5,923 nt of DNA, taken from Croceicoccus sp. (GTDB lineage Bacteria; Pseudomonadota; Alphaproteobacteria; Sphingomonadales; Sphingomonadaceae). Position 1 is the first letter of the stretch. Each line of letters begins with the position of its first letter. This document shows, one piece after another, positions 1 through 5,047 of the stretch. The notes below the pieces were generated by a model. That model ran no database searches. It was not told where the DNA came from and saw only the letters and a program-made list of their open reading frames with translations. The stretch is from positions 1 through 5,923 of the forward strand of contig JAPYSD010000244.1 in assembly GCA_029936705.1 (NCBI GenBank), given 5' to 3'. Both the position numbers and the translations under genes were made by a program.

Positions 1-76
1 GTTCTCGCCCCTGCGCGGACTGGAATTGTCGAGCGATTTGTCGTTGAACTACATCGTCACCGCGCACCGCGCCTGA
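1..76 (+). CDS. C-terminal end of an unidentified protein (partial, starts before the window)
   Basis: A reading frame open from base 2 encodes 24 residues ending in LNYIVTAHRA and stops at the TGA at 74-76. Its start lies left of the window. The stop codon directly abuts the stop codon of the convergent siderophore-interacting protein gene, which is the arrangement expected of two real, tightly packed genes. The visible tail is too short to name a family. A hydrophobic beta-strand-like ending (NYIVTAHR) would fit the last strand of a Rossmann-fold methyltransferase, among other folds, but this is a guess and I assign no function. No terminator hairpin follows it before the next gene's coding region. 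Confidence 0.55.
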   Translation, partial: FSPLRGLELSSDLSLNYIVTAHRA

Positions 77-829
77 TCAGGCGTCCGCGTCGGCCCGCTT
101 GCTCACGCGGTGGCTGTCCTCGTCCTCGCCCTGCTTCCAGTAGCTTGAGGCATAGAGCCGGTCGCGGCCCAGCCCGCGTTCGGTGCGCAAATAATCGCGC
201 AGCGCCTTCATGGCGGCAAATTCCGCCGCGACCCAGCCATAGGTCTCGCCTTCTTCCCAGCCCAGCTCGCGCAACTTGCGCAGCAGCAGTTCGGGATCGC
301 TGCCCGGATGCGGATTGACCAGCCAGTGGACGGCGAACCCATCCGGCACGGCCAGGTCCTGCCGGTCGTCGGCGTGCTGGATTTCGATCACGGCGGCACC
401 CCGCGCACCCGGATCGAGCGCTTCCAGATTGACCGAGATCGCGGGCAGCGCCGTCATGTCGCCCGCCACCAGGTAACGGTCCATGCCCGGCGGAAGCGGC
501 TTGGCCGGACCGGGCCCGCCGACCAGAATCGTGTCACCGATGTGCGCATTCAGTGCCCAATTCACGGCAGGACCGGGCATTTCGCTGTCCGAACCGTGCA
601 CCGCGAAGTCCAGATCGATGCCATCGGCGTGCTGTTCGCGGATCGTATAGGTCCGCACGACCGGCTTCACACCCTCGCCCCCTTCGCCCAGCCGCAGCTT
701 GACATAGCCGCCGGCAAAGCCCGCCGGAAAACCGGCCATGCCCGGACCGCCCAGCCGCAGGCGGACCATGTTCGGCGTCAATCGGGTACGAGAATTCAGT
801 GTCAGAGTGCGCGGTTCGGGGCGGGCCAT
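77..829 (-). CDS. Siderophore-interacting protein (FAD-dependent ferric-siderophore reductase, ViuB/YqjH-like)
   Basis: Cytoplasmic flavoprotein of 250 residues, the usual size for the family, which reduces ferric iron in imported siderophores with NAD(P)H so that the iron is released. The N-terminal half is the FAD-binding beta-barrel: RTYTIR at 59-64 is the flavin-binding signature, followed by HG at 78-79, GPAVNWA at 86-92 and GDTILVGGP at 98-106. The C-terminal half is the SIP nucleotide-binding domain: GDMTALPAI at 123-131 (the family usually has GDETALPAI), VAAEFAAMKAL at 200-210 (usually xAGE; the glutamate is kept, the glycine is alanine) and YASSYWKQGEDE at 226-237. No signal peptide or membrane segment is visible. 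The start at 829 has AAAGGA five bases upstream; a second ATG at 833-831 is out of frame and too close to that site. It converges with the partial gene at 1-76 without a spacer. The inverted repeat at 879-901 suggests iron control. The family assignment is secure; the siderophore is unknown. Confidence 0.93.
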   Translation of the reverse strand: MARPEPRTLTLNSRTRLTPNMVRLRLGGPGMAGFPAGFAGGYVKLRLGEGGEGVKPVVRTYTIREQHADGIDLDFAVHGSDSEMPGPAVNWALNAHIGDTILVGGPGPAKPLPPGMDRYLVAGDMTALPAISVNLEALDPGARGAAVIEIQHADDRQDLAVPDGFAVHWLVNPHPGSDPELLLRKLRELGWEEGETYGWVAAEFAAMKALRDYLRTERGLGRDRLYASSYWKQGEDEDSHRVSKRADADA

Positions 830-834
830 CCATG

Positions 835-840
835 TCCTTT
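835..840 (-). promoter_or_regulatory. Ribosome binding site of the siderophore-interacting protein gene
   Basis: AAAGGA on the minus strand lies five bases before the ATG at 829. It decides between two near-adjacent ATG codons: the one at 833-831 would have only one base of spacing and is out of frame. Confidence 0.7.
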
Positions 841-878
841 CGGTTGATTATGCGCGGCCTACATAAGCGCCGTTCGGC

Positions 879-901
879 ATATTGCGAGTGCTTCGCAATA
901 T
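879..901. promoter_or_regulatory. Perfect 9-bp inverted repeat, candidate Fur operator
   Basis: ATATTGCGA (879-887), a five-base centre GTGCT, then TCGCAATAT (893-901) form a perfect dyad in the 72-base gap between yffB and the siderophore-interacting protein gene. It ends 49 bases before that gene's start codon. The core TTGCGA-N5-TCGCAA resembles the GC-flavoured Fur box (TTGCGAATGATTCGCAA type) that I recall for alphaproteobacteria and relatives, differing at two centre bases. Family knowledge: siderophore reductase genes are commonly Fur-repressed. As a terminator for yffB it is unconvincing because the minus strand has no T-tract after the stem (GCCG follows). On the plus strand a T-rich stretch does follow, so a terminator of rightward antisense transcription remains possible. 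Confidence 0.55.
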
Positions 902-1249
902 TTATTTGAGCGCTTTCGCCCATTCGTCCGCATCGAAACCCACCAGCATTCCGCCCGCATATTCCACGATCGGCCGCTTGATCATCGACGGATTGGCCAG
1001 CAGCAGGGTCTCTGCCTTGGCCGGGTCGATGTCCTGCTTGTCGGCATCGGGCAGCTTGCGAAACGTCGTGCCGCGCTTGTTCAGGATCGGCTCCCACCCC
1101 TGGTCGGCGATCCACGCCTTCAGGTGCTGTTCGGGCACGCCCTGCTTCTTGTAGTCGTGAAAGACATAGTCGATCCCTTCGCCATCAAGCCATTTGCGGG
1201 CCTTCTTCACCGTGTCGCAATTGGGGATGCCATAGACGGTCGTGGTCAT
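902..1249 (-). CDS. yffB: Spx/ArsC-family thioredoxin-fold protein, YffB type
   Basis: A 115-residue cytoplasmic protein closely resembling E. coli YffB (about 118 residues) over its whole length: YGIPNCDTVKKARKWL at 6-21, FHDYKKQGV at 30-38, GWEPILNKRGTTFRKL at 51-66 and KRPIVE at 91-96. Cys11 sits where ArsC and Spx proteins carry their reactive thiol, and it is the only cysteine, so there is no CxxC disulfide switch as in Bacillus Spx. RPIV at 92-95 is the usual Arg-cis-Pro element next to the active site. Family members are annotated as arsenate reductase-like or Spx/MgsR-like; YffB itself is thought to be a glutathione-dependent thiol reductase with no arsenate role shown. The start at 1249 has GAAAGG eight bases upstream and matches the family N-terminus. 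The much longer frame running on through the aroC antisense strand is not coding. It is divergent from aroC and precedes the siderophore-interacting protein gene on the same strand. True substrate unknown. Confidence 0.92.
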   Translation of the reverse strand: MTTTVYGIPNCDTVKKARKWLDGEGIDYVFHDYKKQGVPEQHLKAWIADQGWEPILNKRGTTFRKLPDADKQDIDPAKAETLLLANPSMIKRPIVEYAGGMLVGFDADEWAKALK

Positions 1250-1259
1250 GTCGGGGGCC

Positions 1260-1279
1260 TTTCGCGAAATATTCAATAT
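1260..1279. repeat. Two adjoining small palindromes upstream of yffB
   Basis: TTTCGCGAAA (1260-1269) is a perfect 10-bp palindrome. It shares base 1269 with ATATT-C-AATAT (1269-1279), a perfect odd-centred palindrome. Together they form the AT-rich patch of the yffB-aroC divergent spacer. The first overlaps the yffB ribosome site (GAAAGG on the minus strand), so a bound protein could block expression. I cannot assign a regulator, and palindromes of this size can arise by chance. Confidence 0.3.
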
Positions 1280-1340
1280 GCCGCCGCCGATAGGACAGGT
1301 GGACTTTTGCGCGCAATGCAGGAATAGGCGGGCAGGAACA

Positions 1341-1363
1341 GGCAGGCGGCAGCAGCGCCTGCC
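1341..1363 (+). promoter_or_regulatory. Hairpin in the aroC leader
   Basis: GGCAGGCG (1341-1348), loop GCAGCAG, then CGCCTGCC (1356-1363) gives an 8-bp perfect GC-rich stem. It ends five bases before the AGGGA ribosome site at 1369-1373. GGCAGG also occurs at 1331-1336 and 1366-1371, so the right arm has an alternative partner at 1331-1336. No T-tract follows, so it is not an intrinsic terminator. Whether it is transcribed depends on the unmapped aroC promoter; a weak candidate (TGGACT at 1300-1305, 17-base spacer, AATAGG at 1323-1328) would place it just inside the transcript. Confidence 0.4.
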
Positions 1364-1379
1364 GGGGCAGGGATCCAAC

Positions 1380-1397
1380 ATGGGCGTCACCGCATGA
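1380..1397 (+). CDS. Five-codon leader frame (MGVTA) overlapping the aroC start
   Basis: ATG at 1380 opens a frame of five codons that ends in TGA at 1395-1397. This stop overlaps the aroC ATG (1394-1396) as ATGA. The leader ATG has AGGGA at 1369-1373 with six bases of spacing, a good ribosome site, whereas the sequence just before the aroC ATG (GGGCGTCACCGC) has none. Ribosomes terminating here could restart on aroC. The peptide itself is unlikely to have a function. It could be a chance frame, since it is very short. Confidence 0.35.
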   Translation: MGVTA

Positions 1398-2491
1398 GCG
1401 TGAACAGTTTCGGGCGCGTGCTGCGCTTCACCACCTGGGGCGAAAGCCACGGCCCGGCGCTGGGCGCGGTGGTCGATGGCTGCCCGCCGCGCATCGCCCT
1501 GTCCGAAGACGACATCCAGCCCTTCCTCGACGCGCGCCGCCCCGGCACCAGTCGCTTCACCACGCAGCGCCGCGAACCGGACGAGGTGCGGATCCTGTCG
1601 GGCGTGTTCGAGGGCCCGGAAGGAATACAGCGCACGACCGGCACGCCGATCAGCCTGATGATCGAGAATACCGATCAGCGATCGAAGGACTACTCCGAGA
1701 TCGCGAAGAGCTATCGCCCCGGCCATGCCGATTATGCCTATGACGCCAAGTACGGCTTTCGCGATTATCGCGGCGGCGGACGATCCAGCGCCCGCGAAAC
1801 TGCCGCGCGCGTCGCGGCAGGCGCGATCGCGCGCAAGGTCATTTCCGGCGTCACGATCCGCGCGTGGGTGTCCGAAATGGGCGGCGACAGCATCGACGAA
1901 GGCAATTTCGACGCCTCGCTGATCCCCACCAACCCGTTCTTCTGCCCCGATGCCGCCGCGGCGGAACGCTGGGCGGAACGGCTGGACTATGCCCGCCGCT
2001 CGGGCTCGTCGCTTGGCGCGGTCGTGACCTGCGAGGCTTCCGGCGTGCCGGCAGGCTGGGGCGCGCCCGTCTATGGCAAGCTCGACGCCGATCTTGCCGC
2101 CGCGATGATGGGCATCAACGCGGTAAAGGGCGTGGAGATCGGCGATGGCTTCGACGCCGCGCGCCTGACCGGTGAGCAGAACGCCGACGCCATGCGGCCC
2201 GAGGGCGACGGCGTGGCGTTCGACGCCAATCACGCGGGCGGCATCGCTGGCGGCATTTCGACCGGCCAGCCCGTAAGGCTGCGAGTGGCGTTCAAGCCCA
2301 CCAGTTCGATCCTGATCCCCGTTCCCACGATCCAGAAAAGCGATGACGCCGGCGGCTACCAGTCCGGCGAGATCGTGACCAAGGGCCGCCACGACCCCTG
2401 CGTCGGCCTGCGCGGTGTCCCCGTGGTCGAGGCGATGATGGCGCTGACGCTGGCGGATCACTTCCTGCTGAACCGTGCGCAATGCGGCTGA
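1394..2491 (+). CDS. aroC: Chorismate synthase
   Basis: Converts 5-enolpyruvylshikimate 3-phosphate to chorismate, the last step of the shikimate pathway, using reduced FMN; cytoplasmic tetramer in known members. The 365-residue protein has full family length and all signatures in order: FTTWGESHGPALG at 12-24, RRPGTSRFTTQR at 48-59, SYRPGHADY at 106-114, YRGGGRSSARETAARVAAG at 125-143, NAVKGVEIG at 242-250, NHAGGIAGGISTGQPV at 279-294 and GRHDPCVGLRGVPVVEAM at 331-348. The start at 1394 is the only one that gives the conserved N-terminus (MSxNxFGRxxRFTTWGESHG). No in-frame alternative lies just upstream, yet it lacks a Shine-Dalgarno sequence; translation may be coupled to the five-codon frame at 1380-1397. 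It is divergent from yffB and upstream of ahpC on the same strand, 182 bases from the ahpC start. I see no T-tract terminator after it. Chorismate feeds aromatic amino acids, folate, ubiquinone and catechol siderophores. Confidence 0.97.
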   Translation: MSVNSFGRVLRFTTWGESHGPALGAVVDGCPPRIALSEDDIQPFLDARRPGTSRFTTQRREPDEVRILSGVFEGPEGIQRTTGTPISLMIENTDQRSKDYSEIAKSYRPGHADYAYDAKYGFRDYRGGGRSSARETAARVAAGAIARKVISGVTIRAWVSEMGGDSIDEGNFDASLIPTNPFFCPDAAAAERWAERLDYARRSGSSLGAVVTCEASGVPAGWGAPVYGKLDADLAAAMMGINAVKGVEIGDGFDAARLTGEQNADAMRPEGDGVAFDANHAGGIAGGISTGQPVRLRVAFKPTSSILIPVPTIQKSDDAGGYQSGEIVTKGRHDPCVGLRGVPVVEAMMALTLADHFLLNRAQCG

Positions 2492-2518
2492 AAGCCTGGC
2501 GGTAACGGCCCCGTCGTA

Positions 2519-2537
2519 TGATCGCCAGAAACGATCA
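2519..2537. repeat. 6-bp inverted repeat between aroC and ahpC
   Basis: TGATCG (2519-2524), seven bases, CGATCA (2532-2537): a perfect dyad 28 bases after the aroC stop and 10 bases before the OxyR-like tetrad. It lacks a following T-tract, so it is a poor terminator. It could be an operator or a weak RNA stem at the aroC 3' end. No regulator can be named. Confidence 0.3.
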
Positions 2538-2547
2538 ATACGGTTTC

Positions 2548-2584
2548 ATTGAATAATTCTATCAAACTTATCGGCTTTCTCCGC
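2548..2584 (+). promoter_or_regulatory. Candidate OxyR binding site upstream of ahpC
   Basis: The OxyR pattern is ATAG-N7-CTAT-N7-ATAG-N7-CTAT. Here ATTG (2548-2551), seven bases, CTAT (2559-2562), seven bases, ATCG (2570-2573), seven bases, CCGC (2581-2584) match 3/4, 4/4, 3/4 and 1/4 with exact spacing. The fourth element directly abuts the candidate -35 box at 2585, the position from which OxyR activates. ahpC is a classic OxyR target in proteobacteria. The oxyR gene is not in this window. Confidence 0.5.
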
Positions 2585-2613
2585 TTGGGGTTCGCGGGCG
2601 CAGCACCTATCTG
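2585..2613 (+). promoter_or_regulatory. Candidate ahpC promoter
   Basis: TTGGGG (2585-2590), a 17-base spacer and TATCTG (2608-2613) match the sigma-70 consensus at three positions in each box. Weak boxes fit an activator-dependent promoter, and the OxyR-like site ends immediately before it. Transcription would begin near 2620, giving a leader of roughly 50 bases before ahpC. Confidence 0.4.
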
Positions 2614-2660
2614 TGAAAGGCAAGATCAAACAGCGCTCGTTTTTCGGGCCGAACACCAAT

Positions 2661-2664
2661 GGAG
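2661..2664 (+). promoter_or_regulatory. Ribosome binding site deciding the ahpC start
   Basis: GGAG lies nine bases before the ATG at 2674. The in-frame ATG at 2659 sits directly in front of this motif and has no purine-rich site of its own (GAACACCA precedes it). The start is therefore 2674, not 2659. Confidence 0.65.
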
Positions 2665-2673
2665 AAACATCGC

Positions 2674-3240
2674 ATGGGTATCATCGGAAGCACGATCAAG
2701 CCGTTCAAAGCTACCGCTTTTCAGGCCGGCAAGGACTTCTTCGACGTCACGGACGGCGATGTGAAGGGCGATTGGGCGGTATTCTTCTTCTACCCCGCCG
2801 ACTTCACCTTCGTCTGCCCGACCGAGCTGGAAGACCTGGCCGAGCAGTACGACTCGCTGAAGGGCATGGGCGTGGAAGTGTACGGCGTGTCGACCGACAC
2901 CCATTTCAGCCACAAGGCATGGCACGACACCTCGGAAAAGATCAGCAAGATCAAGTTCCCGATGCTGGGCGACCAGCTGCACACGCTGTCGAACAACTTC
3001 GGCGTGCTGCGTGAGGAAATGGGCCTGGCCGATCGTGCGACCTTCGTCGTCGATCCCGATGGCGTGATCCAGATCATGGAAATCACCTGCGAAGGCGTCG
3101 GCCGCAACGCCCGCGAACTGGTCCGCAAGATCAAGGCCGCGCAGTACGTGCGCAACAACCCCGGCCAGGTCTGCCCGGCGAAGTGGGAAGAAGGCAGCGA
3201 CACGCTGGCTCCCTCGCTCGAGCTTGTCGGCAAGATCTGA
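2674..3240 (+). CDS. ahpC: Alkyl hydroperoxide reductase subunit C (typical 2-Cys peroxiredoxin)
   Basis: Cytoplasmic peroxiredoxin that reduces hydrogen peroxide, organic peroxides and peroxynitrite; its disulfide is re-reduced by AhpF. With the start at 2674 it has 188 residues (E. coli 187) and begins MGIIGSTIKPFKATAF, aligning with the E. coli N-terminus. The ATG at 2659 would add five residues and has no ribosome site. The peroxidatic Cys48 lies in FYPADFTFVCPTE (39-51), with Thr45 and Arg121 (ADRATFVVD) completing the active site. The resolving Cys167 lies in NPGQVCPAKW (162-171), as in AhpC decamers served by AhpF. Cys139 in EITCEG is an additional cysteine where E. coli has alanine. 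ahpF follows after 123 bases, with a strong terminator between. Upstream are an OxyR-like site and a candidate promoter, implying peroxide induction. Confidence 0.97.
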   Translation: MGIIGSTIKPFKATAFQAGKDFFDVTDGDVKGDWAVFFFYPADFTFVCPTELEDLAEQYDSLKGMGVEVYGVSTDTHFSHKAWHDTSEKISKIKFPMLGDQLHTLSNNFGVLREEMGLADRATFVVDPDGVIQIMEITCEGVGRNARELVRKIKAAQYVRNNPGQVCPAKWEEGSDTLAPSLELVGKI

Positions 3241-3284
3241 CCCTCGCATCGCCCTCTTCCCGCGAAGGGGCACTGAAAAGCGAC

Positions 3285-3320
3285 AGCGGCCCGGATGGTC
3301 CTGCCGTCCGGGCCGCTTTT
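3285..3320 (+). terminator. Intrinsic terminator between ahpC and ahpF
   Basis: AGCGGCCCGGATGG (3285-3298), loop TCCTG, CCGTCCGGGCCGCT (3304-3317): 14 pairs with a single G-T wobble, running straight into TTTT (3317-3320). It starts 44 bases after the ahpC stop and ends 43 bases before the ahpF start. The T-tract is short, so partial read-through into ahpF is plausible, giving more ahpC than ahpF message. Confidence 0.85.
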
Positions 3321-3363
3321 GCGTCCGCAATCCGTAGTAATCTTCGAACAGGAGGCCCCCGCC

Positions 3364-4971
3364 ATGCTTGAAGCGAACCTCAAACAGCAGCTTAAGCAGT
3401 ATCTCGACAACCTGCGTGAGCCGATCGAACTTGTTGCCTCCCTTGGTGAGGGAAAGAAGTCCGACGACACGCGCGAACTGCTCAACGAAATCGCCGAACT
3501 GAACGACAAGGTCAGCGCGAGCTTCGACGGCAGCGACGACCGCAAGCCCAGCTTCATCATCCGCCGCGCCAGCGACCCGCAGAAATGGGTCCGCTTCGCC
3601 GGGCTGCCGCTGGGTCACGAATTCACCTCGCTGGTGCTGGCCCTGCTGTGGGCAGGCGGTCATCCGCCCAAGGTGGAGCAGGACGTGCTCGACCAGATCG
3701 AACGCCTGGAAGGCGATTTCGATTTCGAGATGTATTTCTCGCTGTCGTGCCACAACTGCCCCGACGTGGTTCAGGCGCTGACGCTGATGGCGCTCTACAA
3801 CCCGCACATCAATGCCACGTTGATCGAGGGCGGCACCTATCAGGACGAGGTCGAGGAGCGCGGCGTGATGGCCGTGCCCGCAACCTTCCTGAACGGCGAG
3901 ATGTTCGCCAGCGGCAAGATGGGAGTCGAGGAATTCCTCGCCAAGATGGACACCGGCGCGGGCGCCAAGGCGGCCGAGAAGATCGCGGGCAAGAAGCCGT
4001 TCGAAGTACTGATCGTGGGCGGCGGCCCTGCAGGGGCGTCGGCGGCGGTCTATACCGCGCGCAAGGGTTTCAGCACCGGTATCGCGGCCGAACGCTTTGG
4101 CGGGCAGGTGCTCGACACCATGGGGATCGAGAACTTCATCTCCGTCCCCTATACCGAGGGGCCCAAGCTGTCCGCGGCGCTGGAGCAGCATGTCGGCGAA
4201 TACGACATCGACGTGATGAACCTGCAGACGGCGGAAAGGCTGATCCCCGCGACGAAGCCCGGCGGCATGCACGAGGTGGTGCTGGCCAATGGCGCATCGC
4301 TGAAGGCGCGCAGCCTGATTCTGACAACCGGGGCACGCTGGCGCAACCTAGGCGTGCCGGGCGAGATGGACTATCGCAACAAGGGCGTCGCCTATTGCCC
4401 GCACTGCGACGGCCCGCTGTTCAAGGGCAAGCACGTCGCGGTGATCGGCGGCGGCAACTCGGGCGTGGAAGCGGCGATCGACCTTGCCAATATCGTCGGC
4501 CACGTGACCTTGATCGAGTTCGACAGCAAGCTGCGCGCCGACCAGGTGCTGGTGGACAAGCTGCGTTCGATGAAGAACGTCGACATCATTACCTCGGCCG
4601 CGACGACCGAGATCCTGGGCGACGGCGAGCGCGTGTCGGGTCTTGAATACAAGAACCGCGAGACGGACGCACTGCACAAGGTCGAACTGCAAGGCGTCTT
4701 CATCCAGATCGGACTGGTCCCCAATACCGAGTGGCTGAAGGACTCAGGGCTGGAGCTGTCGAAGCATGGCGAGATCGTCACCGATGCACGCGCTGCGACC
4801 AACCTGCCGGGCGTATTCGCGGCGGGCGATGCGACCAATGTGCCCTACAAGCAGATCATCATCTCGATGGGACAGGGCGCGACCGCGGGTCTCTCGGCGT
4901 TCGATTATTTGATCCGCACCGAACCGGCGGACCAGATCGCGCAGGCGGAAAAGGTGGCTCAGCCCGCCTGA
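3364..4971 (+). CDS. ahpF: Alkyl hydroperoxide reductase subunit F (NADH-dependent peroxiredoxin reductase)
   Basis: Cytoplasmic FAD flavoprotein that passes electrons from NADH through two dithiol centres to AhpC. It has 535 residues (E. coli 521). The N-terminal tandem thioredoxin-fold domain covers about 1-200, with the AhpC-reducing pair Cys129/Cys132 in SLSCHNCPD (127-134) and cis-Pro in GVMAVPATF (167-175). The thioredoxin reductase-like part follows: FAD motif VGGGPAG (217-223), RFGGQVLDT (244-252), redox pair Cys345/Cys348 in YCPHCDGPLFKGK (344-356), NADH-binding VIGGGNSGVEAA (360-371), and the C-terminal FAD motif GVFAAGDATNVPYKQ (483-497). The last 15 or so residues (PADQIAQAEKVAQPA) extend past the E. 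coli end. The start at 3364 has a perfect AGGAGG at 3350-3355 with eight bases of spacing and begins MLEANLKQQLKQYL, like known AhpF; the earlier in-frame ATG at 3295 lies inside the terminator stem and is rejected. No convincing promoter lies between terminator and start, so it probably depends on read-through from ahpC. Confidence 0.97.
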   Translation: MLEANLKQQLKQYLDNLREPIELVASLGEGKKSDDTRELLNEIAELNDKVSASFDGSDDRKPSFIIRRASDPQKWVRFAGLPLGHEFTSLVLALLWAGGHPPKVEQDVLDQIERLEGDFDFEMYFSLSCHNCPDVVQALTLMALYNPHINATLIEGGTYQDEVEERGVMAVPATFLNGEMFASGKMGVEEFLAKMDTGAGAKAAEKIAGKKPFEVLIVGGGPAGASAAVYTARKGFSTGIAAERFGGQVLDTMGIENFISVPYTEGPKLSAALEQHVGEYDIDVMNLQTAERLIPATKPGGMHEVVLANGASLKARSLILTTGARWRNLGVPGEMDYRNKGVAYCPHCDGPLFKGKHVAVIGGGNSGVEAAIDLANIVGHVTLIEFDSKLRADQVLVDKLRSMKNVDIITSAATTEILGDGERVSGLEYKNRETDALHKVELQGVFIQIGLVPNTEWLKDSGLELSKHGEIVTDARAATNLPGVFAAGDATNVPYKQIIISMGQGATAGLSAFDYLIRTEPADQIAQAEKVAQPA

Positions 4972-4994
4972 CCGTCACGCCGCGGCGAACAACG

Positions 4995-5025
4995 AAGGGG
5001 TGCTCCGTCACGGAGCGCCCCTTTT
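4995..5025 (+). terminator. Intrinsic terminator after ahpF
   Basis: AAGGGGTGCTCCG (4995-5007), loop TCA, CGGAGCGCCCCTT (5011-5023): 13 pairs with one T-G wobble, followed by TTTT (5022-5025). It begins 23 bases after the ahpF stop and separates it from the convergent Smr gene. In the other direction the stem is followed by TTCGTTGTT, so it may also weakly stop leftward transcripts. Like the ahpC terminator, its tail reads CTTTTGCGT. Confidence 0.85.
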
Positions 5026-5047
5026 GCGTTGGCGGTGCGTGGCGGTG

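Noticed and set aside
308..847. A 179-codon plus-strand frame opposite the siderophore-interacting protein
   Set aside because: It is the antisense shadow of a well-supported gene, with no ribosome site evidence or recognisable motifs.
879..901. Hairpin as an intrinsic terminator of yffB
   Set aside because: On the yffB strand the stem is followed by GCCG, not a T-tract, and it starts right at the stop codon. An operator role for the next gene fits better.
902..2482. A 526-codon open frame on the minus strand continuing upstream of yffB across aroC
   Set aside because: The YffB family N-terminus and ribosome site place the start at 1249. The rest mirrors aroC on the antisense strand, where GC-rich codon bias suppresses stops, and it shows no recognisable family.
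3295..3363. Upstream in-frame extension of ahpF from ATG 3295
   Set aside because: The ATG lies in the terminator stem, has no ribosome site, and the extra 23 residues do not resemble AhpF. AGGAGG at 3350-3355 fixes the start at 3364.
2626..4272. A 548-codon open frame on the minus strand across ahpC and ahpF
   Set aside because: It lies wholly opposite two clear conserved genes and spans their terminator. Its composition (rich in Arg, His, Val, Leu, Asp) is typical of antisense frames in GC-rich genomes.
5030..5047. Direct repeat TGGCGGTG (5030-5037 and 5040-5047)
   Set aside because: Two short GC-rich copies in a 22-base spacer are expected by chance, and no associated feature was seen.
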